Shown here: piece by piece, positions 15,746 through 23,206 of the stretch | Layout of the letters: each line of letters starts with the position of its first letter | Numbering within the stretch: the stretch's first letter is position 1 | Origin: Thiocapsa sp. UBA6158 | GTDB lineage: Bacteria; Pseudomonadota; Gammaproteobacteria; Chromatiales; Chromatiaceae | Direction: 5' to 3' | Assembly: GCF_002423035.1 (NCBI RefSeq) | Contig: NZ_DIUM01000125.1 | Span: 1-27,498, forward strand | DNA: 27,498 bases | Notes under the pieces: generated by a model | The model's database searches: none | The model's input: the letters and a program-made list of their open reading frames with translations, nothing else | What the model was told of the DNA's origin: nothing | Position numbers and translations under genes: made by a program

Positions 15746-17260
15746 ATGTGCGGCATCGTCGGCATCGTCGGTAAAAGTCCGGTCAACCAAGCGCTCTACG
15801 ACTCGCTGCTGGTGCTGCAACACCGGGGACAGGATGCCGCGGGCATCGTGACCTGTCAGGGCGACAAGCTCCATCTGCGCAAGGACAACGGTCTTGCGCG
15901 CGATGTCTTCCGTACGCGACACATGATCCAACTGGGCGGCAATATGGGTGTCGGGCATGTCCGCTATCCGACCGCCGGCGCAGCCAGCTCGGCCGAGGCG
16001 CAACCCTTCTACGTCAACTCGCCTTACGGGATCGTGCTTGCCCACAACGGCAATCTCACGAATGCCGAGGACCTCAAGCGCGACCTCTTCGTCGAAGATC
16101 TTCGCCACCTCAACACCGCGTCGGATTCCGAGATCCTGCTGAACGTCTTCGCCCATGAGCTCCAGCTCCAGGGCAAGCTGCGGATCGACGAGCACGACGT
16201 CTTTCGCGCAGTGTCGGGGGTGCATCGACGCTGTCGAGGCGGTTATGCCGCGGTCGCGATGATCCCTGGCTTCGGCGTCTTCGGCTTCCGCGATCCGCAC
16301 GGGATCAGGCCCTTGGTCTACGGACGTCGCGAGACCGATCTCGGCACCGAGTACATGATCGCCTCCGAGAGCGTGGCGCTCGACACCATCGGCTTCACCC
16401 TGATCGCGGATGTCGCGCCGGGCGAGGCAGTTTGCATCACCGTCGACGGTCAGATCAACACGCACCAGTGTGCCGCCCAGCCCATCCTGTCGCCCTGCAT
16501 CTTCGAGTTCGTCTACTTCGCCCGCCCGGACTCCATCATCGACAACATCTCGGTGCATAAGGCGCGCTCGCGCATGGGCAAAAAGCTCGCCGCCAAGATC
16601 AAGCGCGAGTGGTCCACTCACGACATCGATGTCGTGATCCCCATCCCCGACACCAGCCGCACCGCCGCGCTACAACTGGCCAATCAGCTCGGCGTGCCTT
16701 ATTCGGAAGGATTCATCAAGAACCGCTACATCGGGCGCACCTTCATCATGCCCGGGCAGCAGGTCCGCAAGAAATCGGTGCGGCAGAAGCTCAATGCCAT
16801 CGAGCTGGAGTTTCGCAAAAAGAACGTCCTGTTGGTCGACGACTCCATCGTGCGCGGAACGACCTCGCAGCAGATCATTCAGATGGCGCGCGATGCCGGG
16901 GCGCATCGTGTCTATTTTGCCTCCGCGGCCCCGCCGGTACGCTTCCCCAACGTCTACGGGATCGACATGCCCGCGGCCACCGAGCTCATCGCCCACGGTC
17001 GGACCGAGGAGGAAGTCGCGCGCGAGCTGGGTGCGGATCGACTCATTTTTCAAGAGCTCGATGACCTGATCGACGCCGTCCAGAAGAAGGGCAAAAGCCA
17101 TGTGGACCGCTTCGACACCTCGGTCTTCGACGGCATCTACGTGACCGGGGACGTCACACCCGAATATCTTCAAACGCTCGAAGCGAATCGCAACGACGTT
17201 GCCAAGACTGCCTACGGCTCTTTCAGCGAGAACGTCATTGACCTCTACAACTCCGCCTGA
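15746..17260 (+). CDS. purF: amidophosphoribosyltransferase
   Basis: PurF makes 5-phosphoribosylamine from PRPP and glutamine, the first committed step of purine synthesis. The 504-residue length matches E. coli PurF (505). The N-terminal glutaminase nucleophile is C2 (MCGIVGIVG), with VGHVRYPTAG and the NGNLTN motif following. The C-terminal phosphoribosyltransferase domain has the PRPP loop VLLVDDSIVRGTTSQQ at about 361-376. GCGAGGAAG precedes the ATG. Its 3' end overlaps the chosen metZ start by 23 bases. Confidence 0.98.
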   Translation: MCGIVGIVGKSPVNQALYDSLLVLQHRGQDAAGIVTCQGDKLHLRKDNGLARDVFRTRHMIQLGGNMGVGHVRYPTAGAASSAEAQPFYVNSPYGIVLAHNGNLTNAEDLKRDLFVEDLRHLNTASDSEILLNVFAHELQLQGKLRIDEHDVFRAVSGVHRRCRGGYAAVAMIPGFGVFGFRDPHGIRPLVYGRRETDLGTEYMIASESVALDTIGFTLIADVAPGEAVCITVDGQINTHQCAAQPILSPCIFEFVYFARPDSIIDNISVHKARSRMGKKLAAKIKREWSTHDIDVVIPIPDTSRTAALQLANQLGVPYSEGFIKNRYIGRTFIMPGQQVRKKSVRQKLNAIELEFRKKNVLLVDDSIVRGTTSQQIIQMARDAGAHRVYFASAAPPVRFPNVYGIDMPAATELIAHGRTEEEVARELGADRLIFQELDDLIDAVQKKGKSHVDRFDTSVFDGIYVTGDVTPEYLQTLEANRNDVAKTAYGSFSENVIDLYNSA

Positions 17261-18488
17261 CCGGCGATCGAGCGCAGACGAGTCGGCTGAAGCGCAGCCT
17301 TCGGCCGAACCCGGTTTCGCAACCCGCGCCGTGCGGATCGGCCACCACCGCACCGCGGAAGACGAGCACGGCGAGCCAATCTTCACGACATCGAGCTTCG
17401 TCTTCGACAGCGCCGCCCAGGCCGCCGCGCGTTTTTCCGGCGATCAAGCGGGAAACATCTATTCGCGTTTCACAAACCCGACGGTCTCGGCCTTCGAGGA
17501 GCGTCTGGCCAGCCTCGAAGGCGGCGAGCGCTGTGTCGCGACCGCCTCCGGGATGTCCGCCATTCTGGCCGTCTGCATGGGCCTGCTGGAGGCCGGGGAG
17601 CACATCGTCGCCTCGCGCAGCCTGTTCGGCAGCACCACGCTCCTCTTCAACAAATACCTCTCCCGGTTCGGCATCGCGACCAGCTATGTGACGCTCGCTG
17701 ACTTGGACGCGTGGGACGCGGCGATTCGCCCCGAGACCCGGCTTCTGTTCTGCGAAACCCCGTCCAATCCATTGACCGAGATGGTCGACATCCGGGGTCT
17801 GGCCGAGGTTGCGCATCGCCGGGGCTGTCTTCTGGCGGTCGACAACTGTTTTTGCACCCCGGCCCTGCAACGCCCGCTTGAGCTCGGTGCGGATCTGGTG
17901 ATCCATTCCGCCACCAAGTACCTCGACGGCCAGGGACGTTGTGTCGGCGGCGCGGTCGTCGGCGATCGCAAGCTGGTGGGCGAGGGGGTCTTCGGCGTGT
18001 TGAGAACAGCCGGTCCGACCATGAGCCCCTTCAACGCTTGGGTGTTTCTCAAAGGGCTCGAAACGCTGAAGCTGCGGATGCTTGCCCATGCGCAGTCCGC
18101 GGCGACACTCGCACAATGGCTGCTCGCGCAGCCGGGGATCGAGCGCGTCTATTATCCTGGCTTGCCCGATCACCCCCAGCATCATCTTATCGGCTCCCAG
18201 CAGCGCACCGGTGGCGGCATCGTCGCCTTCGACGTGCGCGGCGGTCGCGCCGGTGCCTGGCACCTGATTGACTCGACGCGTCTTCTGTCCATCACGGCCA
18301 ATCTCGGCGATGTGAAGACCACCATCACCCATCCGGCGACCACCACCCACGGTCGGCTTACGCCGGAAGAGCGCGCCGCCGTCGGCATCGGCGAAGGGCT
18401 GGTGCGGGTCGCCGTCGGCTTGGAAGAGATCGAGGATATTCAGGGCGATTTGGCGCTGGGTCTGGAGACAGGACGTTCTCGGAGCTAA
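17238..18488 (+). CDS. metZ: O-succinylhomoserine sulfhydrylase
   Basis: MetZ uses PLP to replace succinate of O-succinylhomoserine with sulfide, giving homocysteine for methionine. The PLP lysine is K227 in HSATKYLDGQGR. The Cys/Met family motifs YSRFTNPTV, ATASGMSAILAV, SLFGSTTLLF and FCETPSNPLTE are clear, and the ITHPATTTHGRL motif marks the C-terminal domain. It is a close relative of Pseudomonas MetZ and has the same place after purF. No ATG is present. The TTG at 17238 gives 416 residues and a short N-terminal tail before FATRAVRIG; a TTG at 17199 is possible but less likely. Substrate choice (succinyl versus acetyl) is inferred from synteny and similarity. The stop is followed immediately by an insertion sequence. 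Confidence 0.94.
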   Translation: MTSTTPPDRRSSADESAEAQPSAEPGFATRAVRIGHHRTAEDEHGEPIFTTSSFVFDSAAQAAARFSGDQAGNIYSRFTNPTVSAFEERLASLEGGERCVATASGMSAILAVCMGLLEAGEHIVASRSLFGSTTLLFNKYLSRFGIATSYVTLADLDAWDAAIRPETRLLFCETPSNPLTEMVDIRGLAEVAHRRGCLLAVDNCFCTPALQRPLELGADLVIHSATKYLDGQGRCVGGAVVGDRKLVGEGVFGVLRTAGPTMSPFNAWVFLKGLETLKLRMLAHAQSAATLAQWLLAQPGIERVYYPGLPDHPQHHLIGSQQRTGGGIVAFDVRGGRAGAWHLIDSTRLLSITANLGDVKTTITHPATTTHGRLTPEERAAVGIGEGLVRVAVGLEEIEDIQGDLALGLETGRSRS

Positions 18489-18496
18489 TGTTCTGG
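18489..18496 (+). repeat. target-site duplication, left copy
   Basis: TGTTCTGG abuts the left end of the ISL3-type element and is repeated exactly at 20149-20156. Eight bases is the duplication size expected for ISL3. It begins directly after the metZ TAA (18486-18488). Confidence 0.9.
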
Positions 18497-18520
18497 GCCT
18501 CTGTTACGTTTCCTGTGGGT
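18497..18520 (+). repeat. left terminal inverted repeat of the IS
   Basis: This 24-bp end pairs with 20125-20148. Mismatches are at positions 2, 7, 16 and 17 only; the central TTACGTTT and TGTGGGT are identical. Confidence 0.9.
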
Positions 18521-18772
18521 CGGGGCTTGACTCCGCCCCTGCCGGTTCGCACCCTTTAGAGCACAATTCGTCAATCCTGTTGCTGGGCCTGTGGGCATGT
18601 GGGCGCGAGGCCCGAGAGTGTGGGCAACCGGTGGGCCGCGCCGGCTGCGAGTCATCAGTCGGCAGGTCCTCGCTCGGCGCGGTCCAGGGGTTGTCCACAC
18701 GGCCCGTAGGGCTCGGGCCGGTCCGTAGGACGCGTCCACATGTCCACAGGCCAACCACCGGAGGTCGCTGCC

Positions 18773-20102
18773 GTGGATTCCACATCCTTGTTCACCGTCG
18801 CGTTGGGTCTGCAGACCCCTTGGGAGGTCCGAGACGTGGGCTTCGATCCGCAGGAGGGGCGTATCGATTTCACCGTCGGCTTTACCCGCGGGACCCGCTT
18901 TACCTGCCCGCACTGCGGGGCGGAGCACCAGCCGGTGCATGACACGCAGGCGCGGGAATGGCGTCATCTGAACTTCTTCCAGTTCCAGGCGTACATTCAG
19001 GCCAAGGTGCCGCGGGTGCGCTGTGGCGCCTGCGGCAAGACCACCCAAGTCGAGGTGCCGTGGGCGCGTCCCGGCACCGGCTTCACCCAGTTGATGGAGG
19101 CGCTGATCGTCGCCTTGTGCCGGGCCATGACGGTGCGCCAGGTCGCGCAGCTGCTCGGGGTGAGCGACATGCGCCTGTGGCGGGTGCTGGATCATTATGT
19201 CGAGCAGGCGCGTGCGCAGGAGGACTTCTCGCAGGTCACCGCCGTGGGCCTGGACGAGACCGCCGCGCAGCGGGGACACCACTACATCAGCCTCTTTCAC
19301 GATCTCGAGGCGCCGCGGCTGTTGTTCGCCACCGAGGGGCGCAAGGCCGAGGTGGTCGCGCAGTTCGCCGACGACCTCGAGGCCCACGGCGGCCAGCAGG
19401 GCGAGAAGCAGACGGTGGGCGAGACGCATCGCGCAGTTCGCCGACGACCTCGAGGCCCACGGCGGCTGCGCGGAGAACATCCGCGACGTCTGCATCGACA
19501 TGTCGGGGAGCTACCGCAGCGGGGTCGAAGAACAGCTGCCGTGGGCGAACATCACCTTCGATGAATTCCACGTCATCCAGCTCGCCAATCAGGCTGTGGA
19601 TGCGGTGCGCCGCGCGGAGGTCAAATCCACGCCCGTGCTCAAGCGCAGCCGCTACCTCTGGCTCAGGGACCAGCAGGACTGGAGCCGCCGGCAGCTGCGC
19701 CAGTACGTCGATCTGCGTCGCCTCAACCTCAAGACCCACCGGGCCTACCGCATCAAGGAGAGCCTGCGCGAGATCTTCCGCCTGGCCAACTCCCGCGAGG
19801 AGGCCGAGGCGTTGCTCGCACGCTGGTACAGCTGGGCCCGGCGCTGCCGCCTCGAACCGATGAAGGACTTCGCCAAGACCGTCAAAACCCATTGGGACGG
19901 CATCCTCAACGCCTTTGATTCCAAGCTCACCAACGGCCGCGTCGAGGCGGCGAACGGGCAGATCCAGGCCGCCAAGGCCAAGGCCCGCGGCTACGGCACC
20001 GTGCGCCACCTCATCACCATCGCCTACCTGGTCGCGGGCAAGCTCACGCATCTGCCGGCCTGCCCGTTTGCAAACAAACAGTGTGCAAAGGCGCCGGCAT
20101 GA
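18773..20102 (+). pseudogene. ISL3-family transposase, frameshifted by a 73-bp duplication
   Basis: The N-terminal part (GTG 18773, with GGAGG at 18760-18764 as ribosome site; an ATG at 18740 is the alternative) reads SLFTVALGLQTPWEVRDV, then a zinc-finger-like CPHC ... CGAC segment and a helix-turn-helix (MTVRQVAQLLGVSDMRLWRV), as in ISL3 transposases. The first catalytic Asp is D161 in AVGLDETAAQRG. After HGG the frame is lost at the duplication. The second frame resumes AQFADDLEAHGGCAENIRDV and supplies the second Asp (VCIDMSGSY), the ITFDEFHVI motif and the catalytic Glu (NGRVEAANGQIQAAKAKARG). Deleting exactly 73 bp joins both into one 418-residue protein. As it stands, the gene would give two fragments and no active enzyme. 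Inverted repeats could still be used by a related transposase. Confidence 0.92.
19356..19466 (+). repeat. 38-bp direct repeat with 35-bp spacer inside the transposase
   Basis: The 38-bp string starting TCGCGCAGTTCGCCGACGAC occurs at 19356-19393 and again, identical, at 19429-19466. The 35 bases between them (19394-19428) do not match transposase sequence. The offset is 73, which is 1 modulo 3, so the reading frame shifts by one. Either a tandem duplication with a filler or an assembly error could explain it. Confidence 0.93.
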
Positions 20103-20124
20103 TCCGGGGAGACCTGGACGGGTT

Positions 20125-20148
20125 ACCCACATCAAACGTAAGAGAGCC
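20125..20148 (+). repeat. right terminal inverted repeat of the IS
   Basis: These 24 bases (ACCCACATCAAACGTAAGAG onward) are the reverse complement of the left end at 20 of 24 positions. Confidence 0.9.
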
Positions 20149-20156
20149 TGTTCTGG
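20149..20156 (+). repeat. target-site duplication, right copy
   Basis: This TGTTCTGG is identical to 18489-18496 and marks the right edge of the insertion. Its last bases form part of the hairpin at 20151-20187. Confidence 0.9.
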
Positions 20157-20187
20157 TAAGCATGTCTCGTAGACATACTTACCTGAA
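20151..20187. other. 37-base hairpin at the IS target site
   Basis: TTCTGGTAAGCATGTCT, loop CGT, then AGACATACTTACCTGAA. The inner 13-bp stem has one C-A pair on the plus strand, which becomes a G-U wobble on the minus-strand transcript. Three more pairs extend it past one T-T mismatch. It lies at the junction of two convergent units and may be a 3'-end hairpin for the pilin transcript, but there is no T-run. The IS inserted at its edge. Confidence 0.6.
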
Positions 20188-20289
20188 GGGCTTACAGCTT
20201 CGAGAGTGTAGCCTGGATTGTTCTTGAACTTACACGTGCAGGTGTAGGTGATCAGCACAGGCTCGGGTTCTGGTTCTGGTTCTGGTTTA
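20157..20289 (-). pseudogene. out-of-frame C-terminal extension of pilV
   Basis: Just past the pilV stop, the next frame on the minus strand reads KPEPEPEPEPV (three GGTTCT hexamers on the plus strand, 20266-20283), then LITYTCTCKFKNNPGY and EAVSPSGKYVYETCLPE, and enters the IS. Before the insertion it would have continued His-stop, the TAG being the complement of 18485-18487 inside the metZ stop region. Loss of one base from the four-C run (20290-20293, G on the plus strand) would fuse this tail to PilV. The Pro-Glu spacer and three cysteines look like a real periplasmic tail. A separate small gene from a GTG at 20258 is the alternative. Confidence 0.5.
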
Positions 20290-20727
20290 GGGGCCGGCTT
20301 TTCCGGGTGCCTTGAGCTCGACAGGTATCGACTTGGCGATATAGGTCGTAAGGGTTACTGCCTCGGTGTCTGCCCCTAGTTCTTCCCGACGTGGACTGGT
20401 CCACGACGCGATGATGGACACCTCTTTGTACTTCGGATTCGTCTTTGAGGTTACTGTCCAAGATCTCGTGAAAACCGATGTACCGCCAGTTGCAGCTACA
20501 ACGGTGTCTGTCCCGGACACGACAGCACCATAGTTTCCGTTGCGAAGCTCCTCTAATTTCTCTTGGGCGATATTCACTGCCGCCGTTCGCGTCTTGCTGT
20601 CGCCGGTCTCCGTCATGACGCGGGTTTGAATCTGCATCAGTCCAAAGAGCCCGAGCGAAAGCACGACAAGCGCGATCAATGCCTCGATCAGCGTGAAGCC
20701 GCTCTGACGTTGTGCTTGCGTTGACAT
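20287..20727 (-). CDS. pilV: type IV minor pilin PilV (probably truncated at C-terminus)
   Basis: PilV minor pilins help prime type IV pilus assembly at the inner membrane. The 146-residue product has a short basic leader and prepilin site QRQSG|FTLIEALIALVVLSLGLFGL (positions 8 onward, cleavage after G10, Glu at +5), then the PilV-typical ANIAQEKLEELRN-like helix (AVNIAQEKLEELRNGNYG). The ATG at 20727 follows a GTG at 20730; GGGGA lies upstream, 16 bases after the pilX stop. The end (KAPGKAGP, TAA) occurs at a C4 run, beyond which a Pro-Glu-rich tail lies in the next frame, so the protein may have been longer. It is the last gene of the minus-strand pilin cluster. Confidence 0.85.
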   Translation of the reverse strand: MSTQAQRQSGFTLIEALIALVVLSLGLFGLMQIQTRVMTETGDSKTRTAAVNIAQEKLEELRNGNYGAVVSGTDTVVAATGGTSVFTRSWTVTSKTNPKYKEVSIIASWTSPRREELGADTEAVTLTTYIAKSIPVELKAPGKAGP

Positions 20728-20742
20728 CACCAGTCGTCCCCG

Positions 20743-21768
20743 TCAATCCCAGTCACGCCAGCTGCCCGGAATACGACTGGCCGAGCGAACCCGATTGAGG
20801 TTCGCCCGTTCTCCGTCGCTGCCGGCTCGACTCCAATGATAGAGCCGACTGTTTGCCATCAGTTTCTTCAGAGCGCCGTCGAAGACGACCGAGCCATAGA
20901 CGGTGGCCCCGCCCCAGCCCTGACTGCGACAGGCGGCCGCGTTCTCGAAATAGACAATGCCGTAGATTGTAGGATTGCCGTTTAGCTTCGGACAATCTGC
21001 CGCCGCGCTGAAGACGAGATATACAGGCTCCGTGGCGGAGCCGAGACTCTGGTGCCAATTGCTTGATGAGTTGATCCAGCGGAATTGCGGGTCGCCGGTG
21101 TCGGCGATCGCCTTGAACTCGTCCTTACTGATGTCGAAAACCTGATCCCAGGCGCTTCCAGTGAAGGCATCGTCCTCGATGTCGCCTCCGTGCAGATCAA
21201 GATGGCCCGAATCCAAACATGCCATCTCCGCCGACGAGGTGATGGCAATCGAGGTGCAGTCTTCGTCCGCGCCTTCGCAGTCGCGAGGGTAGATGTCCGG
21301 GTTGCCGGTTACGCCGTCCAAACAGCCGTTGAGAACGAGCGGGGCATGGCCGACGCCGGTTCCAATCTTGAGCAACCGCTGTTGCTGAAAGCACTCTGTA
21401 GCAACCGCCTCGATGCTGTCATCCCCGCGGGCAATGGCTCGGGATAGAACACAGATCTCATTGCCGCGTTCGCGTTCAGTCAATACGATGTCGTAAGTGG
21501 CGTCGCCGGTGGCAGTGACCGGTGGCGGGGTGTCGATGTTGTCATCCTGGGCGATTCGAGCGAGCGCATAGTCGAGTCCTGCCTGAGCAGCCTGCTGCGC
21601 CTCTTTTGCGCGTAATTCGTTGTTCGCGATCCGCTGCTCAATGATGCCGATACGAACGGAGCTGAGCGTGAGAATCGTCGAGCCCATGAGCAGCAATAAG
21701 CCCATCATGAGCGTGAGCGCTCCGCGCTGCCGTTCGATCTTTTGCGAGTTCGTTTTCCGCGAAGTCAT
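20743..21768 (-). CDS. pilX: type IV pilus assembly protein PilX-like (long form)
   Basis: PilX is an atypical minor pilin that, with PilV, PilW and FimT, forms the tip complex. The start (ATG 21768, preceded by GAGGAAG) gives 341 residues. After a basic leader comes RGALTLMMGLLLLMGSTILTL, a PilX-type membrane helix lacking the +5 Glu, followed by RIANNELRAKEAQQAAQAGLDYAL, the conserved PilX N-terminal helix. The large C-terminal part contains eight cysteines, suggesting disulfides, and a YGIVYFEN / TVYGSVVFDG beta-repeat-like end. It is nearly twice the length of Pseudomonas PilX. Assignment of the N-terminus is firm; the C-terminal function is unknown. Confidence 0.83.
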   Translation of the reverse strand: MTSRKTNSQKIERQRGALTLMMGLLLLMGSTILTLSSVRIGIIEQRIANNELRAKEAQQAAQAGLDYALARIAQDDNIDTPPPVTATGDATYDIVLTERERGNEICVLSRAIARGDDSIEAVATECFQQQRLLKIGTGVGHAPLVLNGCLDGVTGNPDIYPRDCEGADEDCTSIAITSSAEMACLDSGHLDLHGGDIEDDAFTGSAWDQVFDISKDEFKAIADTGDPQFRWINSSSNWHQSLGSATEPVYLVFSAAADCPKLNGNPTIYGIVYFENAAACRSQGWGGATVYGSVVFDGALKKLMANSRLYHWSRAGSDGERANLNRVRSASRIPGSWRDWD

Positions 21769-21794
21769 TGATCTTCCTCATCGGTGGATGCCGA

Positions 21795-22520
21795 TCACTC
21801 CTTGACGAAATAGCGATCATTCCGCACGGCGACGGTCGCTTGCAGGCTTTGCCGTACAGCCCGGTCGTCACGAATCTGGCCGGCTATCAGGATCGCGACC
21901 TGTCGCGATTCTCGGCAAAGCTCGTTCTTCTCACAGTCGGCGTCTTCCTTTCCGCGGGCCAGATTCGTCTGCGCGGTTGTGATGCTGAAACGCAAGTCCG
22001 TAATGCGCACATCGTCGCTGGTGATGCGCTCCCAGCTGCCGCTGCCAATCGTGCATGCAAAGGTCTTGTCGTCGACACTCGAGGGGCCGGTGCGCATCTG
22101 AACGGCTTGATCACGCAGGCGAAACCCGAACATCGTCATCGCGGTCGGGTTGCCGTGTTCCAGGTCGTAGCTGTAGAGGATGCAGCTCGCGGCCGGCTCC
22201 CCGCCGACCTGTTCCGTGCGAAGCCTGCGATCGATGCCGTCGATCGTGTTCTGAAATGGGTTCTTCGCCGGATCCGGATCTGCGACCACCGACATATCCC
22301 AGAAACCTGCGCGACGGATATCCTGCTGCATGATCTCGAGAACGGCGCGCAGCTCTTGGTTCAATCGGGCCTGCTCGGCGTTCTGCGAGGTGGAGCGAGC
22401 ACCGAGGACATAGGTGGTCGAGATCCCGATGAGGACCAGCGCGCCGACGGTCGTGCCGACCAAGAGATCGGTCAGGGTCACACCGGTCTGTCGCCGGAGC
22501 GATCCGTCAGCGATGTTCAT
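21795..22520 (-). CDS. pilW: type IV minor pilin PilW
   Basis: PilW is a minor pilin of the priming complex. The ATG at 22520 gives 241 residues with leader MNIADGSLRRQTG and helix VTLTDLLVGTTVGALVLIGI. The usual F at +1 and E at +5 are V and D here. The body has QNAEQARLNQELRAVLEIMQQDIRRAGFW, the signature of the PilW family, and several cysteines. An earlier in-frame ATG (22583) would overlap fimT and bury the leader. It lies 17 bases after fimT and 26 before pilX. Confidence 0.87.
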   Translation of the reverse strand: MNIADGSLRRQTGVTLTDLLVGTTVGALVLIGISTTYVLGARSTSQNAEQARLNQELRAVLEIMQQDIRRAGFWDMSVVADPDPAKNPFQNTIDGIDRRLRTEQVGGEPAASCILYSYDLEHGNPTAMTMFGFRLRDQAVQMRTGPSSVDDKTFACTIGSGSWERITSDDVRITDLRFSITTAQTNLARGKEDADCEKNELCRESRQVAILIAGQIRDDRAVRQSLQATVAVRNDRYFVKE

Positions 22521-22537
22521 CGACGACCCTGATGGGA

Positions 22538-23206
22538 TCAGGCGCACGTGCGGAATCCCGGCACGGACTGATCCGGCGAGCACACCCGGACGCGTCCGGT
22601 CATGCTCAGAATGACCCGAAGCTGTCCCCCGTGCGCATTGCTGAAGGTGACGCTCCCGTTGCCGTGCCGCTTCGAGCCTGCCGGCCCCGAACCCATGCGC
22701 ATCGTGGTGCCGCGTCGTCTCTCGAATCCGGTCACCCCTTGATCGAAGGTCGCCGTTGCGCTCACCCCGGCATAGTTTGCGGCATCGAGGTGTTTGAGCA
22801 CCTTCGTGTTGTTGAACGACAGGGTGCAGGCCTGCGCGTCATCCGGATCGGTAAGATGACAGTTGCATGTACTCGCCTCGCTGATTCCGTAGCACCACGG
22901 AGAACCGGCATCGAAGATCAGATGCAGATCCCGATTTCGCCGAATGGCCTCGCCGCGAACCCATTGCAGGTCTTCTGCAAGCGCCTGGGCTGCGCCCTTC
23001 AACCGGTTGCGTTCGAGCATTTCCTGCATCGCCGGAACGCCCAAGGACGCCAGGATAGCGAGCACCGACAACGTGATCATGAGCTCGAGCAGGGTGAAGC
23101 CGGCCGGAGCGACTCGTCGCGCGCGGGAGATATTCACTCGTGCGTCCGGAGTTGTTCTGCGGAGGCGTGCAACGCCGACCATTGCAGTGCGTCTCAGCGC
23201 CAGCAT
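22538..23206 (-). CDS. fimT: type IV minor pilin, FimT/GspH family
   Basis: This is a GspH/FimT-type pseudopilin with the prepilin motif APAG|FTLLELMITLSVLAILASLGVPAM and the following EMLERNRLKGAAQALAEDLQ and RGEAIRRNRDL, typical of FimT. The C-terminal half has a GspH beta-rich domain ending in GRVRVCSPDQ. The start is uncertain: ATG 23206 (overlapping pilE by 13 bases), ATG 23182, or GTG 23137, which gives the short basic leader usual for prepilins (NISRARRVAPAG). No candidate has a strong ribosome site. The symbol is by family; FimU is an equally fair name. Confidence 0.83.
   Translation of the reverse strand: MLALRRTAMVGVARLRRTTPDARVNISRARRVAPAGFTLLELMITLSVLAILASLGVPAMQEMLERNRLKGAAQALAEDLQWVRGEAIRRNRDLHLIFDAGSPWCYGISEASTCNCHLTDPDDAQACTLSFNNTKVLKHLDAANYAGVSATATFDQGVTGFERRRGTTMRMGSGPAGSKRHGNGSVTFSNAHGGQLRVILSMTGRVRVCSPDQSVPGFRTCA

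Larger units (their letters stand above)
18497..20148 (+). mobile_element. ISL3-family insertion sequence (defective)
   Basis: This is a complete element of 1652 bp. The left end GCCTCTGTTACGTTTCCTGT (18497 onward) and the reverse complement of the right end, GGCTCTCTTACGTTTGATGT, form 24-bp terminal inverted repeats with 20 of 24 matches and no gaps. Exact 8-bp duplications TGTTCTGG flank it. It carries one transposase gene in the plus direction after a leader of about 275 bases, and no passenger gene. Without the internal 73-bp duplication the element would be 1579 bp. The perfect target duplication suggests a fairly recent insertion. It lies between two convergent units (metZ and the minor pilin genes) and damages the pilV end rather than metZ. 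Confidence 0.93.

Noticed and set aside
18521..18772. Passenger gene in the IS leader
   Set aside because: Only short frames without a ribosome site are present; it is ordinary ISL3 leader length.
19287..20258. Minus-strand frame through the IS starting LITYTCTCKF
   Set aside because: Only the first codons (20258-20157) look like protein; the rest is antisense IS sequence joined by the insertion.
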